6,276 nt of DNA, from positions 1 through 6,276 of the forward strand of contig CALAWM010000101.1 of the NCBI GenBank assembly GCA_937895315.1, in the 5' to 3' direction. Numbering within the stretch: position 1 is the stretch's first letter; the number at the start of each line of letters is the position of its first letter. This DNA is from an uncultured Caryophanales bacterium (GTDB lineage Bacteria; Bacillota_I; Bacilli_A; RFN20; CAG-826). Of the stretch, positions 1-5,003 are shown in pieces. The notes under the pieces are model-generated. The model worked only from the letters and a program-made list of their open reading frames with translations, did no database searches and was not told where the DNA came from. The position numbers were made by a program, and so were the translations under genes.

Positions 1-1
1 T

Positions 2-49
2 ATTAAATGCAGCGTGGAATTTAAAAAAAGTGTCCACGTTCTATTTAAT
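2..49. repeat. Long imperfect inverted repeat (hairpin) at the left edge
   Basis: ATTAAAT at 2-8 pairs with ATTTAAT at 43-49, and AGCGTGGA at 11-18 pairs with TCCACGTT at 33-40 (one G-U pair). A G-U pair and a C-C mismatch lie between the two arms, and the A-rich loop is 19-32. The plus strand is also open from 3 to a TGA at 57-59, giving a tail that reads NAAWNLKKVSTFYLIEP. This could be the last codons of a gene entering from the left, or chance. The GTGTCCAC-type sequence beside a poly-A stretch recalls insertion-sequence ends, but no transposase is in view. The hairpin is directly visible; any function is a guess. Confidence 0.45.
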
Positions 50-58
50 TGAGCCATG

Positions 59-88
59 AAAATGATGGGTTGCCCCATCATTTTTTAT
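59..88. terminator. Rho-independent terminator, probably bidirectional
   Basis: A perfect 11-bp stem, AAAATGATGGG (59-69) with CCCATCATTTT (74-84), closes a 4-nt loop and is followed by more T residues on the plus strand. On the minus strand the stem ends in TCATTTTCAT, a weaker U-tract. It lies about 20 nt beyond the stop of the minus-strand permease gene. It can therefore end the ABC transporter operon from the right and a plus-strand gene arriving from the left. Confidence 0.85.
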
Positions 89-105
89 TTCTTCTAATTA
101 CTTTT

Positions 106-1242
106 TTATTTTCTAAACATTACTTTTTCACTGCTAAACATTAAGGTTAAGAAGTACACCCCAAGGCTTGTGACGGCAATATTTGTCACAATGGTAATAA
201 GGAATGGCCAGATAAGGAATTCCCCGCTGAAAAGCAGTAATAAGATGTTGATTGAGTTAAAGATCGGGATGAAATAAAGGAAGGGGTTAGTGACCGCACT
301 ACCAAACATACTTGTTAACCCGACAACCATAATTAAGATCATTAAAGGCGCGGCTAAACCGTTGGCTTCTTTAATGGATTTGGCAAAGGCGCTAACTAAG
401 GAAATAAGCATAATAAAGATTAAGACCGTACTAATTAATACTAAGAAGAGTAATAAGTAGGTGGTAATTGGATAAACACTTAAATCAACATTACCGCCAC
501 TACCGCCCATTAGTTTTGGCAAAGATAGCATAACGCCAATAAAACTTGAAGTTGCGCTTACCATAGCTACAATACTTAAAGCAATAATTTTTCCTAAAGC
601 AATCGTGCTTCTTTTGACGGGGGTAATCAGTAAACTAGCAATTGTTCCCCGCTCTTTTTCGCCAGCAATACTTTCCGGCGCGACCGCCATTGAGCCACTA
701 AATAGGAAGGTAATTAGTAAGAAGGGGAGAAGTCCCGTAACAATCATCATACTAATATCGCCGCTTGTTGAATGGTCGACAGGGGCAACTTTAAAAGGTT
801 GTAAGATGGCATTTAAATGCGTGCTATAGGCTTGGTATAAATTAAGACTTGGCATATTCCCGGCATTATAATGGAACGTAACAATCGCCGGATCATTTGG
901 ATCATTAGCCGCTACTTTTGCTTCAAAATTAATGTCATATATTACATATAAATCAATTTTTTTCTCAGCGATTTGTGTTTCAATATCTGCGGGTGTTCTT
1001 TCTAAATAAACATAATTTTCACCGGTTAAAGCCGGGAAATCATAACTACTGTCGGTTGGTTTATTTTCAACCCGTAACGTATAAGTATGACCTTGGTCAG
1101 TGGTGACATTTTTCATGACGTCGCCCATTAAAGTATAAACTCCAAAGATCATGATACCCGGGAGAATAAGAGCCATCAGCATCCGTTTGTCGGTAAAGAA
1201 ACGTTTAAGTTCTTTTTTAATAATGGTCCATAAGTTTTTCAT
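106..1242 (-). CDS. ABC-2 type (NatB-like) exporter permease
   Basis: This is the membrane subunit of a two-component ABC exporter, 378 aa. The layout fits the ABC2_membrane_3/NatB family. A short cytoplasmic N-terminus (KKELKRFFTDKR, about 9-20) precedes TM1 at 22-39. A large extracytoplasmic domain follows (about 40-163), then five or six TM helices (about 164-186, 216-241, 260-287, 295-316, a hydrophobic stretch at 322-339, and 343-369). The coupling segment after TM2 carries the family signature E190-x4-EKERGT (195-200), followed by LLITPVKR. The gene follows the ATPase with a 1-nt overlap (TAATG), and a GAGG lies 9 nt upstream of its ATG inside the ATPase's last codons, so translation is probably coupled. 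Known relatives extrude Na+ or export drugs and peptides; the substrate cannot be read from the sequence. The protein looks full length and intact. The family call is firm, the substrate unknown. Confidence 0.93.
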   Translation of the reverse strand: MKNLWTIIKKELKRFFTDKRMLMALILPGIMIFGVYTLMGDVMKNVTTDQGHTYTLRVENKPTDSSYDFPALTGENYVYLERTPADIETQIAEKKIDLYVIYDINFEAKVAANDPNDPAIVTFHYNAGNMPSLNLYQAYSTHLNAILQPFKVAPVDHSTSGDISMMIVTGLLPFLLITFLFSGSMAVAPESIAGEKERGTIASLLITPVKRSTIALGKIIALSIVAMVSATSSFIGVMLSLPKLMGGSGGNVDLSVYPITTYLLLFLVLISTVLIFIMLISLVSAFAKSIKEANGLAAPLMILIMVVGLTSMFGSAVTNPFLYFIPIFNSINILLLLFSGEFLIWPFLITIVTNIAVTSLGVYFLTLMFSSEKVMFRK

Positions 1243-2015
1243 TAGAGGCTACCTCGCACTTTCTCATATTCTAAGAAGAAGCGTTCTTCTAAAGAATTCG
1301 GAACACTAAAGTTTGTCATTGGTTCTTCAAAAATAAGTTTCCCGTCAATAATAACGCCGACCCGGTCACATATTCTTTCGACAAGTGAGAAGATGTGGGT
1401 TGAAAGGATAATCGTTTTTCCTTCATTTTTTAAGGCAAGTAAGAAGTCAATCACTGTTTTGGCGGTAATGACGTCTAAGCCGTTGGTCGGTTCATCAAAG
1501 ATAATGATTTTCGGATCATGCACAATACTTATAACTAGTGAAACTTTTTGTTTCATCCCGGTTGATAAATCACTAATTTTTACTTCTTTAAATTCGCTGA
1601 CCCCAAATTGATCAAAGAGTCGATCTTTCCGCTCTTTGGCCACTTGCGGATCAACTTTATGAAGACTAGCAAAGTAATCAAATAAGTAGTTAGGAGTGAA
1701 GAAGTCATCAAGTTTTAATTCACTAGTAAGAAAACCGATTTGGCTTCGAACTTTGGCCGGTTCTTTGGTAATGCTAAAGCCATTGACGAGTACTTCTCCC
1801 TCTTCTTTTTTAATTAATGTGGAAATAATACGTAAGGCCGTAGTTTTTCCGGCGCCGTTTGGTCCTAAAAGACCATATATCTCCCCTTCATATGCATTAA
1901 AGGAGAGGTCGTCCACCGCGACTCTTTTCTTGGTTGCGGTCTTTTCAATCTTTTGTTGTTTTTTCGATAGATTGAAGGTTTTTGTAATATTTTGAACTTG
2001 TAAAATTGGTTCCAT
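1242..2015 (-). CDS. ABC transporter ATP-binding protein (NatA-like)
   Basis: This is the ATPase subunit, 257 aa, that would power the neighbouring permease at the inner face of the membrane. All core motifs are present: Walker A GPNGAGKTT (51-59), signature LSTGMKQK (150-157), Walker B IIIFDEP with catalytic Glu (170-176), D-loop GLD (179-181), and H-loop His207 in LSTHIFS. The STGMKQK form of the signature and the NGLD after Walker B are typical of NatA and related ABC-2 exporters. A basic, charged insert at about 18-31 (SKKQQKIEKTATKKR) between the first strand and the VDDLSF strand is slightly longer than usual. The start is supported by AGGAGG (plus-strand 2020-2025), 4 nt before the ATG. 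It is the first gene of a two-gene operon. Family assignment is firm; Na+ specificity is only one possibility. Confidence 0.95.
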   Translation of the reverse strand: MEPILQVQNITKTFNLSKKQQKIEKTATKKRVAVDDLSFNAYEGEIYGLLGPNGAGKTTALRIISTLIKKEEGEVLVNGFSITKEPAKVRSQIGFLTSELKLDDFFTPNYLFDYFASLHKVDPQVAKERKDRLFDQFGVSEFKEVKISDLSTGMKQKVSLVISIVHDPKIIIFDEPTNGLDVITAKTVIDFLLALKNEGKTIILSTHIFSLVERICDRVGVIIDGKLIFEEPMTNFSVPNSLEERFFLEYEKVRGSL

Positions 2016-2019
2016 AATA

Positions 2020-2040
2020 CCTCCTGCCTAACTTATTATA
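2020..2040 (-). promoter_or_regulatory. -10 box and ribosome binding site of the ABC exporter operon
   Basis: On the minus strand a perfect TATAAT (plus-strand ATTATA, 2035-2040) lies just upstream of AGGAGG (2020-2025). No good -35 box is seen at 16-18 nt spacing. Transcription would start close to the ribosome binding site, giving a very short leader. The 2111-2647 gene diverges from here, so 2041-2110 is the shared intergenic region. Confidence 0.55.
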
Positions 2041-2080
2041 CATGAGGAAAATGGCTTCTTTTACTTTATAGTAAAAAATA

Positions 2081-2109
2081 TTGTATGTTTTTTAGTGTTA
2101 TGATTATAG
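2081..2109 (+). promoter_or_regulatory. Candidate promoter giving a leaderless or nearly leaderless transcript
   Basis: Two -10 candidates end just before the ATG at 2111. TATGAT (2099-2104) would place +1 near 2111 itself. TATAGT (2104-2109) is exactly 17 nt after a TTGTAT (2081-2086), but would start transcription inside the gene. No purine-rich ribosome binding site separates either box from the ATG. The boxes are visible; which one works is inference. Confidence 0.4.
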
Positions 2110-2110
2110 T

Positions 2111-2647
2111 ATGAATTACCTAAGTTTATTTAGTGGACAGTTCCCTTTTATCCTTTTTGCGCTTTTAGTTACTTTAATTGTCGAGTCGTTAGTCTACTTT
2201 TTTGCCCTTAAAAAATCACTTAAGTTTTTACTAACAATTTTCATCATGAATATCGTCCTTAACGTTTCAATGAATACGTTTTTACTTCTTACTAAAAGTG
2301 AAGGAACATACTATTTATTACTTTTAGGGTTTGAAATATTAACCATCATTATTGAAGCGCTTATTATTGGTCTTATGTTTAAGATTAAGTTTAAAAGTGC
2401 CTTAAGTACGAGTTTTCTCGCGAATTTTTTAAGTTTTGTAATAGGGACCGGCTTTTATGCTTTTAATATTATTGATAAAGAAAAAGGGCCCAATTTTTGG
2501 ACCCTTATCATCTTTTCAATGATTACCTTATTGGTTTTCGGCTTGCTTTCTTTTCTTCCGTTTAACAAGGACGACCGTAAGGATAATAAGCGGAACGATG
2601 ATGGCGAGGAGGATGAGACCGCCGACGATGAGGAAGAAGCGGACTAA
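2111..2647 (+). CDS. Polytopic membrane protein with acidic C-terminal tail, function unknown
   Basis: This 178-aa protein has five hydrophobic segments (about 11-33, 37-60, 67-91, 97-119, 128-150). A tail at 153-178 has 15 Asp/Glu among 26 residues. Within the helices are conserved-looking polar positions: E25, an N47/N51/N55 pattern, E75 and E82, and S101/N105/S108 before G112. They recall small clostridial and bacilli membrane proteins of unknown role; I do not recognise a function. The only usable start is ATG 2111, because an in-frame TAG lies at 2093 and no Shine-Dalgarno sequence is visible. The last 120 bp overlap the convergent gene on the minus strand with codons exactly in register, and the acidic tail lies opposite that protein's TM helix. 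The tail may be a read-on past a lost stop rather than a functional domain. Hydrophobic segments argue the gene is real up to about residue 151. Confidence 0.7.
   Translation: MNYLSLFSGQFPFILFALLVTLIVESLVYFFALKKSLKFLLTIFIMNIVLNVSMNTFLLLTKSEGTYYLLLLGFEILTIIIEALIIGLMFKIKFKSALSTSFLANFLSFVIGTGFYAFNIIDKEKGPNFWTLIIFSMITLLVFGLLSFLPFNKDDRKDNKRNDDGEEDETADDEEEAD
2481..2506 (-). terminator. Minus-strand terminator embedded in the opposing gene
   Basis: Read on the minus strand, AAGGGTCCA, a 5-nt loop and TGGGCCCTT form a 9-bp stem with one U-G wobble, followed by a U-run (plus-strand AAAAA, 2481-2485). On the plus strand the same position is a C-A mismatch, so the hairpin is stronger in the minus-strand RNA. 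It starts about 22 nt after the stop of the 2528-3319 gene and presumably ends it. It lies inside the plus-strand membrane protein's coding sequence (about residues 124-132). Confidence 0.8.
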
Positions 2648-3319
2648 GGCATTAATAAAGTTGGAAATACCACTTTCTCGGCCTTGAATGAAGTTAATTT
2701 CAACAATTTCTATATCGGCGAAATTCATATCGACATCACTATAAAAGCCGAAATCACTGTTACGAGGAATTGATCCAGTGAAGGTATTTCCGGCATATTT
2801 ATAAGTAACAACCGCTTGATAGAAAACATTAGTTTTTAGCCCGGTGATATCGGCAAGGAAAGTATATTTATAAGCGGTCCGACCGAGGCGGGTTGTGGCT
2901 TCACTACTTTCCGTTTTAGTAAATTCCCGGATATTTTCATAAGTAATACCAGTAGCGGGGGCTTGATAAGCCTTTACTTTTAGTTTTGGAGTCACAATTT
3001 GTGTATTATAAGTAAAAGTAATTTCGCGTGATTCATTTTGTCTTAAAATGTCGCCACTAAGGCTACTATTATAATAATCACCAACGATATTTGTATCATC
3101 GTAAATATTAATATCTTCAATCGGCACGAATTGGGTACCAGTATTGGTAATGGTTGTGGTGTACGTATACTTGTATGTTATTGGATCTTGGGTTTCGACA
3201 AATGCTGTATTTGTAAAACTTGTATAATCATTTGGTAAAGGATAGGGGGCAGGAGAATTGGCCATCAGTAATGGTAAGAGAAGAACAAGACTTGTCGCAA
3301 GGACTTTTAGTTTTTTCAT
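2528..3319 (-). CDS. Secreted, C-terminally membrane-anchored surface protein
   Basis: This 263-aa protein has a signal peptide (MKKLK, then a hydrophobic core to about residue 19, with likely cleavage around MA-NSPA). An extracytoplasmic part of about 200 residues is rich in Thr, Tyr and beta-forming residues. One TM helix at about 226-252 is followed by a basic KRKKRK stop-transfer tail. It is therefore predicted as a type I membrane protein with its bulk outside. The stretch YKYTYTTTITNTGTQF (49-64) followed by EDINIYDD resembles the start of DUF11/CARDB-like Ig-fold domains, in which a T-N-T-G turn is typical. I cannot assign a role. The start is fixed by GGAGG (plus-strand 3327-3331), 7 nt before the ATG, and a dedicated terminator follows the stop. 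Its C-terminal codons overlap the convergent membrane-protein gene. The two may work together at the membrane, but only proximity suggests it. Confidence 0.87.
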   Translation of the reverse strand: MKKLKVLATSLVLLLPLLMANSPAPYPLPNDYTSFTNTAFVETQDPITYKYTYTTTITNTGTQFVPIEDINIYDDTNIVGDYYNSSLSGDILRQNESREITFTYNTQIVTPKLKVKAYQAPATGITYENIREFTKTESSEATTRLGRTAYKYTFLADITGLKTNVFYQAVVTYKYAGNTFTGSIPRNSDFGFYSDVDMNFADIEIVEINFIQGRESGISNFINALVRFFLIVGGLILLAIIVPLIILTVVLVKRKKRKQAENQ

Positions 3320-3337
3320 ATTTATACCTCCACTTTC

Positions 3338-3368
3338 ATTATATGGGTAAAAAGGAATATCGAGTTAA
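3338..3368 (-). promoter_or_regulatory. Promoter of the surface-protein gene
   Basis: A perfect minus-strand TATAAT (plus-strand ATTATA, 3338-3343) lies a few bases before the GGAGG site. A weak -35 candidate, TTAACT (plus-strand AGTTAA, 3363-3368), has a 19-nt spacer. The -10 is convincing and the -35 poor. Confidence 0.5.
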
Positions 3369-3462
3369 TACTTTGCTTTGCCCATACTTCGATGGTGTTA
3401 ATTATAACAAAATAGGAGATTTAAAAGAAAAAACAATAAATTAGAGAAGACACTTAATCACG

Positions 3463-3492
3463 TTGTAAAATATCATTATTATTTGCTATAAT
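3463..3492 (+). promoter_or_regulatory. tRNA-Cys promoter (extended -10)
   Basis: TTGTAA (3463-3468), an 18-nt spacer, and TGCTATAAT with a perfect TATAAT at 3487-3492 form a strong vegetative promoter with a TGn extension. The tRNA starts 8 nt after the -10 box, so the 5' leader is at most a couple of bases. The stretch 3369-3462 between this promoter and that of the surface-protein gene shows no gene. Confidence 0.8.
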
Positions 3493-3500
3493 ACATTAGC

Positions 3501-3574
3501 GCTTCCATAGCCAAGTGGTAAGGCAATTGACTGCAACTCAATGACCGTTGGTTCAAATCCGACTGGAAGCTCCA
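3501..3574 (+). tRNA. tRNA-Cys (anticodon GCA)
   Basis: A full cloverleaf is visible. The acceptor stem GCTTCCA (3501-3507) pairs with TGGAAGC (3564-3570). The anticodon stem ATTGA/TCAAT (3526-3530/3538-3542) closes loop CTGCAAC with anticodon GCA at 3533-3535. The T arm GTTGG/CCGAC encloses TTCAAAT, and the D loop contains GTGGTAAG. The discriminator base is T at 3571, the U73 identity element of tRNA-Cys, and CCA is encoded (3572-3574). It is a stand-alone gene with its own promoter and terminator. tRNA genes are frequent integration sites, but no second copy of the 3' end is visible in this window. Confidence 0.97.
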
Positions 3575-3618
3575 AAAAAATCTTTGCTTGGTAAGTAATT
3601 AGCGGCAAAAACAACGAT

Positions 3619-3643
3619 AAAACGCCCATTTCGGGCGTTTTTC
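3619..3643 (+). terminator. Rho-independent terminator of tRNA-Cys
   Basis: AAAACGCCC (3619-3627) pairs perfectly with GGGCGTTTT (3633-3641) over a 5-nt loop ATTTC, followed by T residues. It lies 45 nt after the tRNA. Confidence 0.92.
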
Positions 3644-3685
3644 ATTATATATACGATGTTTGGTGTAAATTCATTTTTCGGAGAA

Positions 3686-3712
3686 TGAACTGATACCAAA
3701 AAGTTGTACTTT
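3686..3712 (+). repeat. IS left terminal inverted repeat (IRL)
   Basis: Compared with the reverse complement of the right end, the outer 7 bases (TGAACTG) and the inner 9 (TTGTACTTT) are identical. In total 19 of 27 positions match. The mismatched centre is an A-tract (AAAAAG) that is TTTTTC in the right-end complement. Confidence 0.9.
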
Positions 3713-3746
3713 ATAATTTATAATGAATATGTTGGAGGTACAACAA

Positions 3747-4124
3747 ATGAAGAAAAAGAAAAACAAGCGTCTATGGAGCGGAGAATTCAAACTTAAAGTA
3801 GTGATGGACATTATAAAAAATGAGTTATCATATAGTGAAGCAGCGAGAAAATACAATCTATATTTATCAAGCGGAACGCTAAATGATACACTACCAGGAA
3901 GATGGGTATATCAATATAAGATGCATGGAAAAGAAAGGTTTTTCCAAACTCCAAAGGATTACCGCAAGAAGCCAATACGAGAATTTCAAAAAATGAGTAA
4001 AGAGGTATCAGAAGATTTGGAGTTAAAAGTTAAACACTTAGAAATGGAACTAGAATACACAAAAAAGCTCATAGCCTTAGTTCAAAAGAATACGCAACTA
4101 ACAAAGAAAAATATCAAGTCATAA
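3747..4124 (+). CDS. IS3-family OrfA (DNA-binding subunit)
   Basis: OrfA is 125 aa. It binds the IS ends and supplies the N-terminal part of the OrfAB transposase. Residues about 11-32 (GEFKLKVVMDIIKNEL, then SYSEAARKYNL) are the first helices of a Tnp_1-type HTH, and RWVYQYKMHG supplies the recognition/third helix. About ten extra residues (YLSSGTLNDTLPG) separate them, which is longer than usual. The C-terminal part (about 88-109, VSEDLELKVKHLEMELEYTKKL) has heptad Leu spacing, the dimerising leucine zipper of this family. ATG 3747 is preferred over the in-frame ATG at 3723 because GGAGG (3734-3738) sits 8 nt before it. AT-rich boxes (TATAAT at 3712-3717 and 3719-3724) lie upstream, without a good -35. 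Ribosomes that do not slip at 4061-4067 stop at TAA 4122-4124. Confidence 0.9.
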   Translation: MKKKKNKRLWSGEFKLKVVMDIIKNELSYSEAARKYNLYLSSGTLNDTLPGRWVYQYKMHGKERFFQTPKDYRKKPIREFQKMSKEVSEDLELKVKHLEMELEYTKKLIALVQKNTQLTKKNIKS

Positions 4125-4136
4125 AAGAACTAAGGC
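4061..4136 (+). promoter_or_regulatory. Programmed -1 frameshift signal (slippery heptamer plus stem)
   Basis: In the orfA frame the codons ACA AAA AAG form the heptamer A AAA AAG (4061-4067), the slippery site known from IS150 and IS911. After a 6-nt spacer, GCCTTAGTTC (4074-4083) pairs perfectly with GAACTAAGGC (4127-4136), a 10-bp stem with a 43-nt A-rich loop that contains the orfA stop. Slippage to -1 continues as AHSLSSKEYATNK and then KYQVIKELR, the normal OrfB start region. This sets the ratio of OrfA to OrfAB. Confidence 0.9.
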
Positions 4137-4951
4137 ATAAATATAATTTAAAGGATTTACTTAGTGTCTCAAAACTACCAAAGTCAGTATATTATTACTA
4201 CGAAAACAAAAAAGAATCTAAAAAATATGACAAAATAAAAGTGTACATAGAAGATATACATTTTGCCAGCAATAAAACATATGGATATAGAAGAATAAAA
4301 ATGGCATTAAAAAATTTTTACAAAGTAAAACTAGCATATAAGACTGTTAGGAAATTAATGAAAGAACTTCATATCATATGTAAGGTAAGGAAAAGGAAAT
4401 ATAGATATATAAGTCAAATAACAAATAAAATAGTCCCTAACATATTAAATAGAAACTTTAAAAGTGATAAACCAAACAAGATGTGGGTAACAGACGTTAC
4501 TGAATTTAGAGTTAATAGAAAGAGATTATATTTATCAGTCATACAAGATTTATATAATGGAGAAATCAAAGGATATCAGATATCAAGAAATCAAAATCAA
4601 CAGATGATACTACTCTCTATTAAGAAGGCAACTAATCCAAATGATGACTTATCAGATTTACTTATACATTCAGATCAAGGTATAATTTATCAGACACCAA
4701 AATACCGCAATTATTTGAAGAAATCTAGCATTAGACAGTCTATGAGCAGACAAGGAAACTGTTATGACAATGCAGTGGTTGAAAGTTTCTTTGGGAGTTT
4801 GAAATGTGAAACTATTTACCTTCAGAAAGTGAGAACTTTAAAAGATTTAATAAAGACTATAGATGATTACATTTACTTCTATAATAATGATAGAATCAAG
4901 CTTACTTTAGGTGGATATTCCCCTGTTCAATATAGACTAATGAATAGTTAA
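4067..4951 (+). CDS. IS3-family OrfB (DDE transposase, made as OrfAB fusion)
   Basis: OrfB is the catalytic part of the transposase, read in the -1 frame after the frameshift. Joining 3747-4067 to 4067-4951 gives an OrfAB of 401 aa. An N-terminal HTH_21 region (KYQVIKELRHKYNLKDLL, then LPKSVYYYY and YGYRRIKMAL) precedes the rve integrase core. The catalytic residues are Asp in WVTDVTEF (codon 4493), Asp in IHSDQG (codon 4673) and Glu in VVESFFGSLK (codon 4781). Exactly 35 residues lie between the second and third, so DD(35)E is intact. SMSRQGNCYDNAVVE and the end YNNDRIKLTLGGYSPVQYR are IS150-group hallmarks. No good independent start exists: there is no ATG early in the frame, and the GTG at 4241 lies inside the HTH_21 region. 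OrfB is therefore expected mainly as the fusion. No internal stops or truncation are seen. Confidence 0.94.
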   Translation, partial: AHSLSSKEYATNKEKYQVIKELRHKYNLKDLLSVSKLPKSVYYYYENKKESKKYDKIKVYIEDIHFASNKTYGYRRIKMALKNFYKVKLAYKTVRKLMKELHIICKVRKRKYRYISQITNKIVPNILNRNFKSDKPNKMWVTDVTEFRVNRKRLYLSVIQDLYNGEIKGYQISRNQNQQMILLSIKKATNPNDDLSDLLIHSDQGIIYQTPKYRNYLKKSSIRQSMSRQGNCYDNAVVESFFGSLKCETIYLQKVRTLKDLIKTIDDYIYFYNNDRIKLTLGGYSPVQYRLMNS

Positions 4952-4962
4952 TGTGATATAAT
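4933..4962 (+). promoter_or_regulatory. Outward-facing promoter at the IS right end
   Basis: TAGACT (4933-4938), an 18-nt spacer and a full extended -10, TGATATAAT (4954-4962), overlap the orfB stop and read toward the lipoprotein gene at 5090. The -10 is perfect and the -35 matches 4 of 6 consensus bases. No U-tailed terminator lies between it and 5090. Confidence 0.5.
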
Positions 4963-4975
4963 CTGCATAGATACA

Positions 4976-5002
4976 AAAGTACAAGAAAAAGGAACCAGTT
5001 CA
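4976..5002 (+). repeat. IS right terminal inverted repeat (IRR)
   Basis: This begins AAAGTACAA and ends CAGTTCA, the complement of IRL at its inner 9 and outer 7 bases. Its A-tract GAAAAAGG runs in the same top-strand direction as the A-tract in IRL rather than inverted. Confidence 0.9.
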
Positions 5003-5003
5003 C

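Larger units (their letters stand above)
3686..5002 (+). mobile_element. Insertion sequence, IS3 family, IS150 group (1317 bp)
   Basis: The element is bounded by 27-bp imperfect terminal inverted repeats starting TGAACTG and ending CAGTTCA, so its tips are TG...CA as in IS3-family elements. Inside are orfA, orfB in the -1 frame, a programmed frameshift signal and a complete DD(35)E transposase. It appears intact and potentially mobile. The flanks are GAA on the left (3683-3685) and CAA on the right (5003-5005), so the expected 3-4 bp target duplication is not exact. The element is visibly more A+T-rich than the ABC exporter genes, which fits horizontal acquisition. It lies between the tRNA-Cys terminator and a lipoprotein gene. 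Confidence 0.95.

Noticed and set aside
605..829. Plus-strand 74-aa ORF inside the permease gene
   Set aside because: It lies antisense to a well-supported ABC-2 permease, has no ribosome binding site and no recognisable protein.
1393..1995. Two plus-strand ORFs inside the ATPase gene
   Set aside because: They are shadows of the Walker and signature regions of the ATPase on the other strand.
3220..3444. Plus-strand 74-aa ORF over the start of the surface protein gene
   Set aside because: It is antisense to the signal peptide and promoter of a supported gene, has low-complexity content and no ribosome binding site.
3501..3574. tRNA-Cys as the attachment site of an integrated element
   Set aside because: No duplicate of the tRNA 3' end is found in the window and no integrase is present.
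3671..3856. Minus-strand 61-aa ORF over the IS left end
   Set aside because: It crosses the IS boundary and is antisense to orfA; the poly-Phe is the mirror of orfA's Lys-rich start.
4080..4124. OrfA/orfB frame break as a disabling frameshift mutation
   Set aside because: A canonical slippery heptamer with downstream stem sits in the right phase, which is the normal state of this IS family.
4241..4951. OrfB starting independently at GTG 4241
   Set aside because: The conserved HTH_21 region begins well upstream in the same frame; the -1 frameshift at 4061-4067 explains the start.
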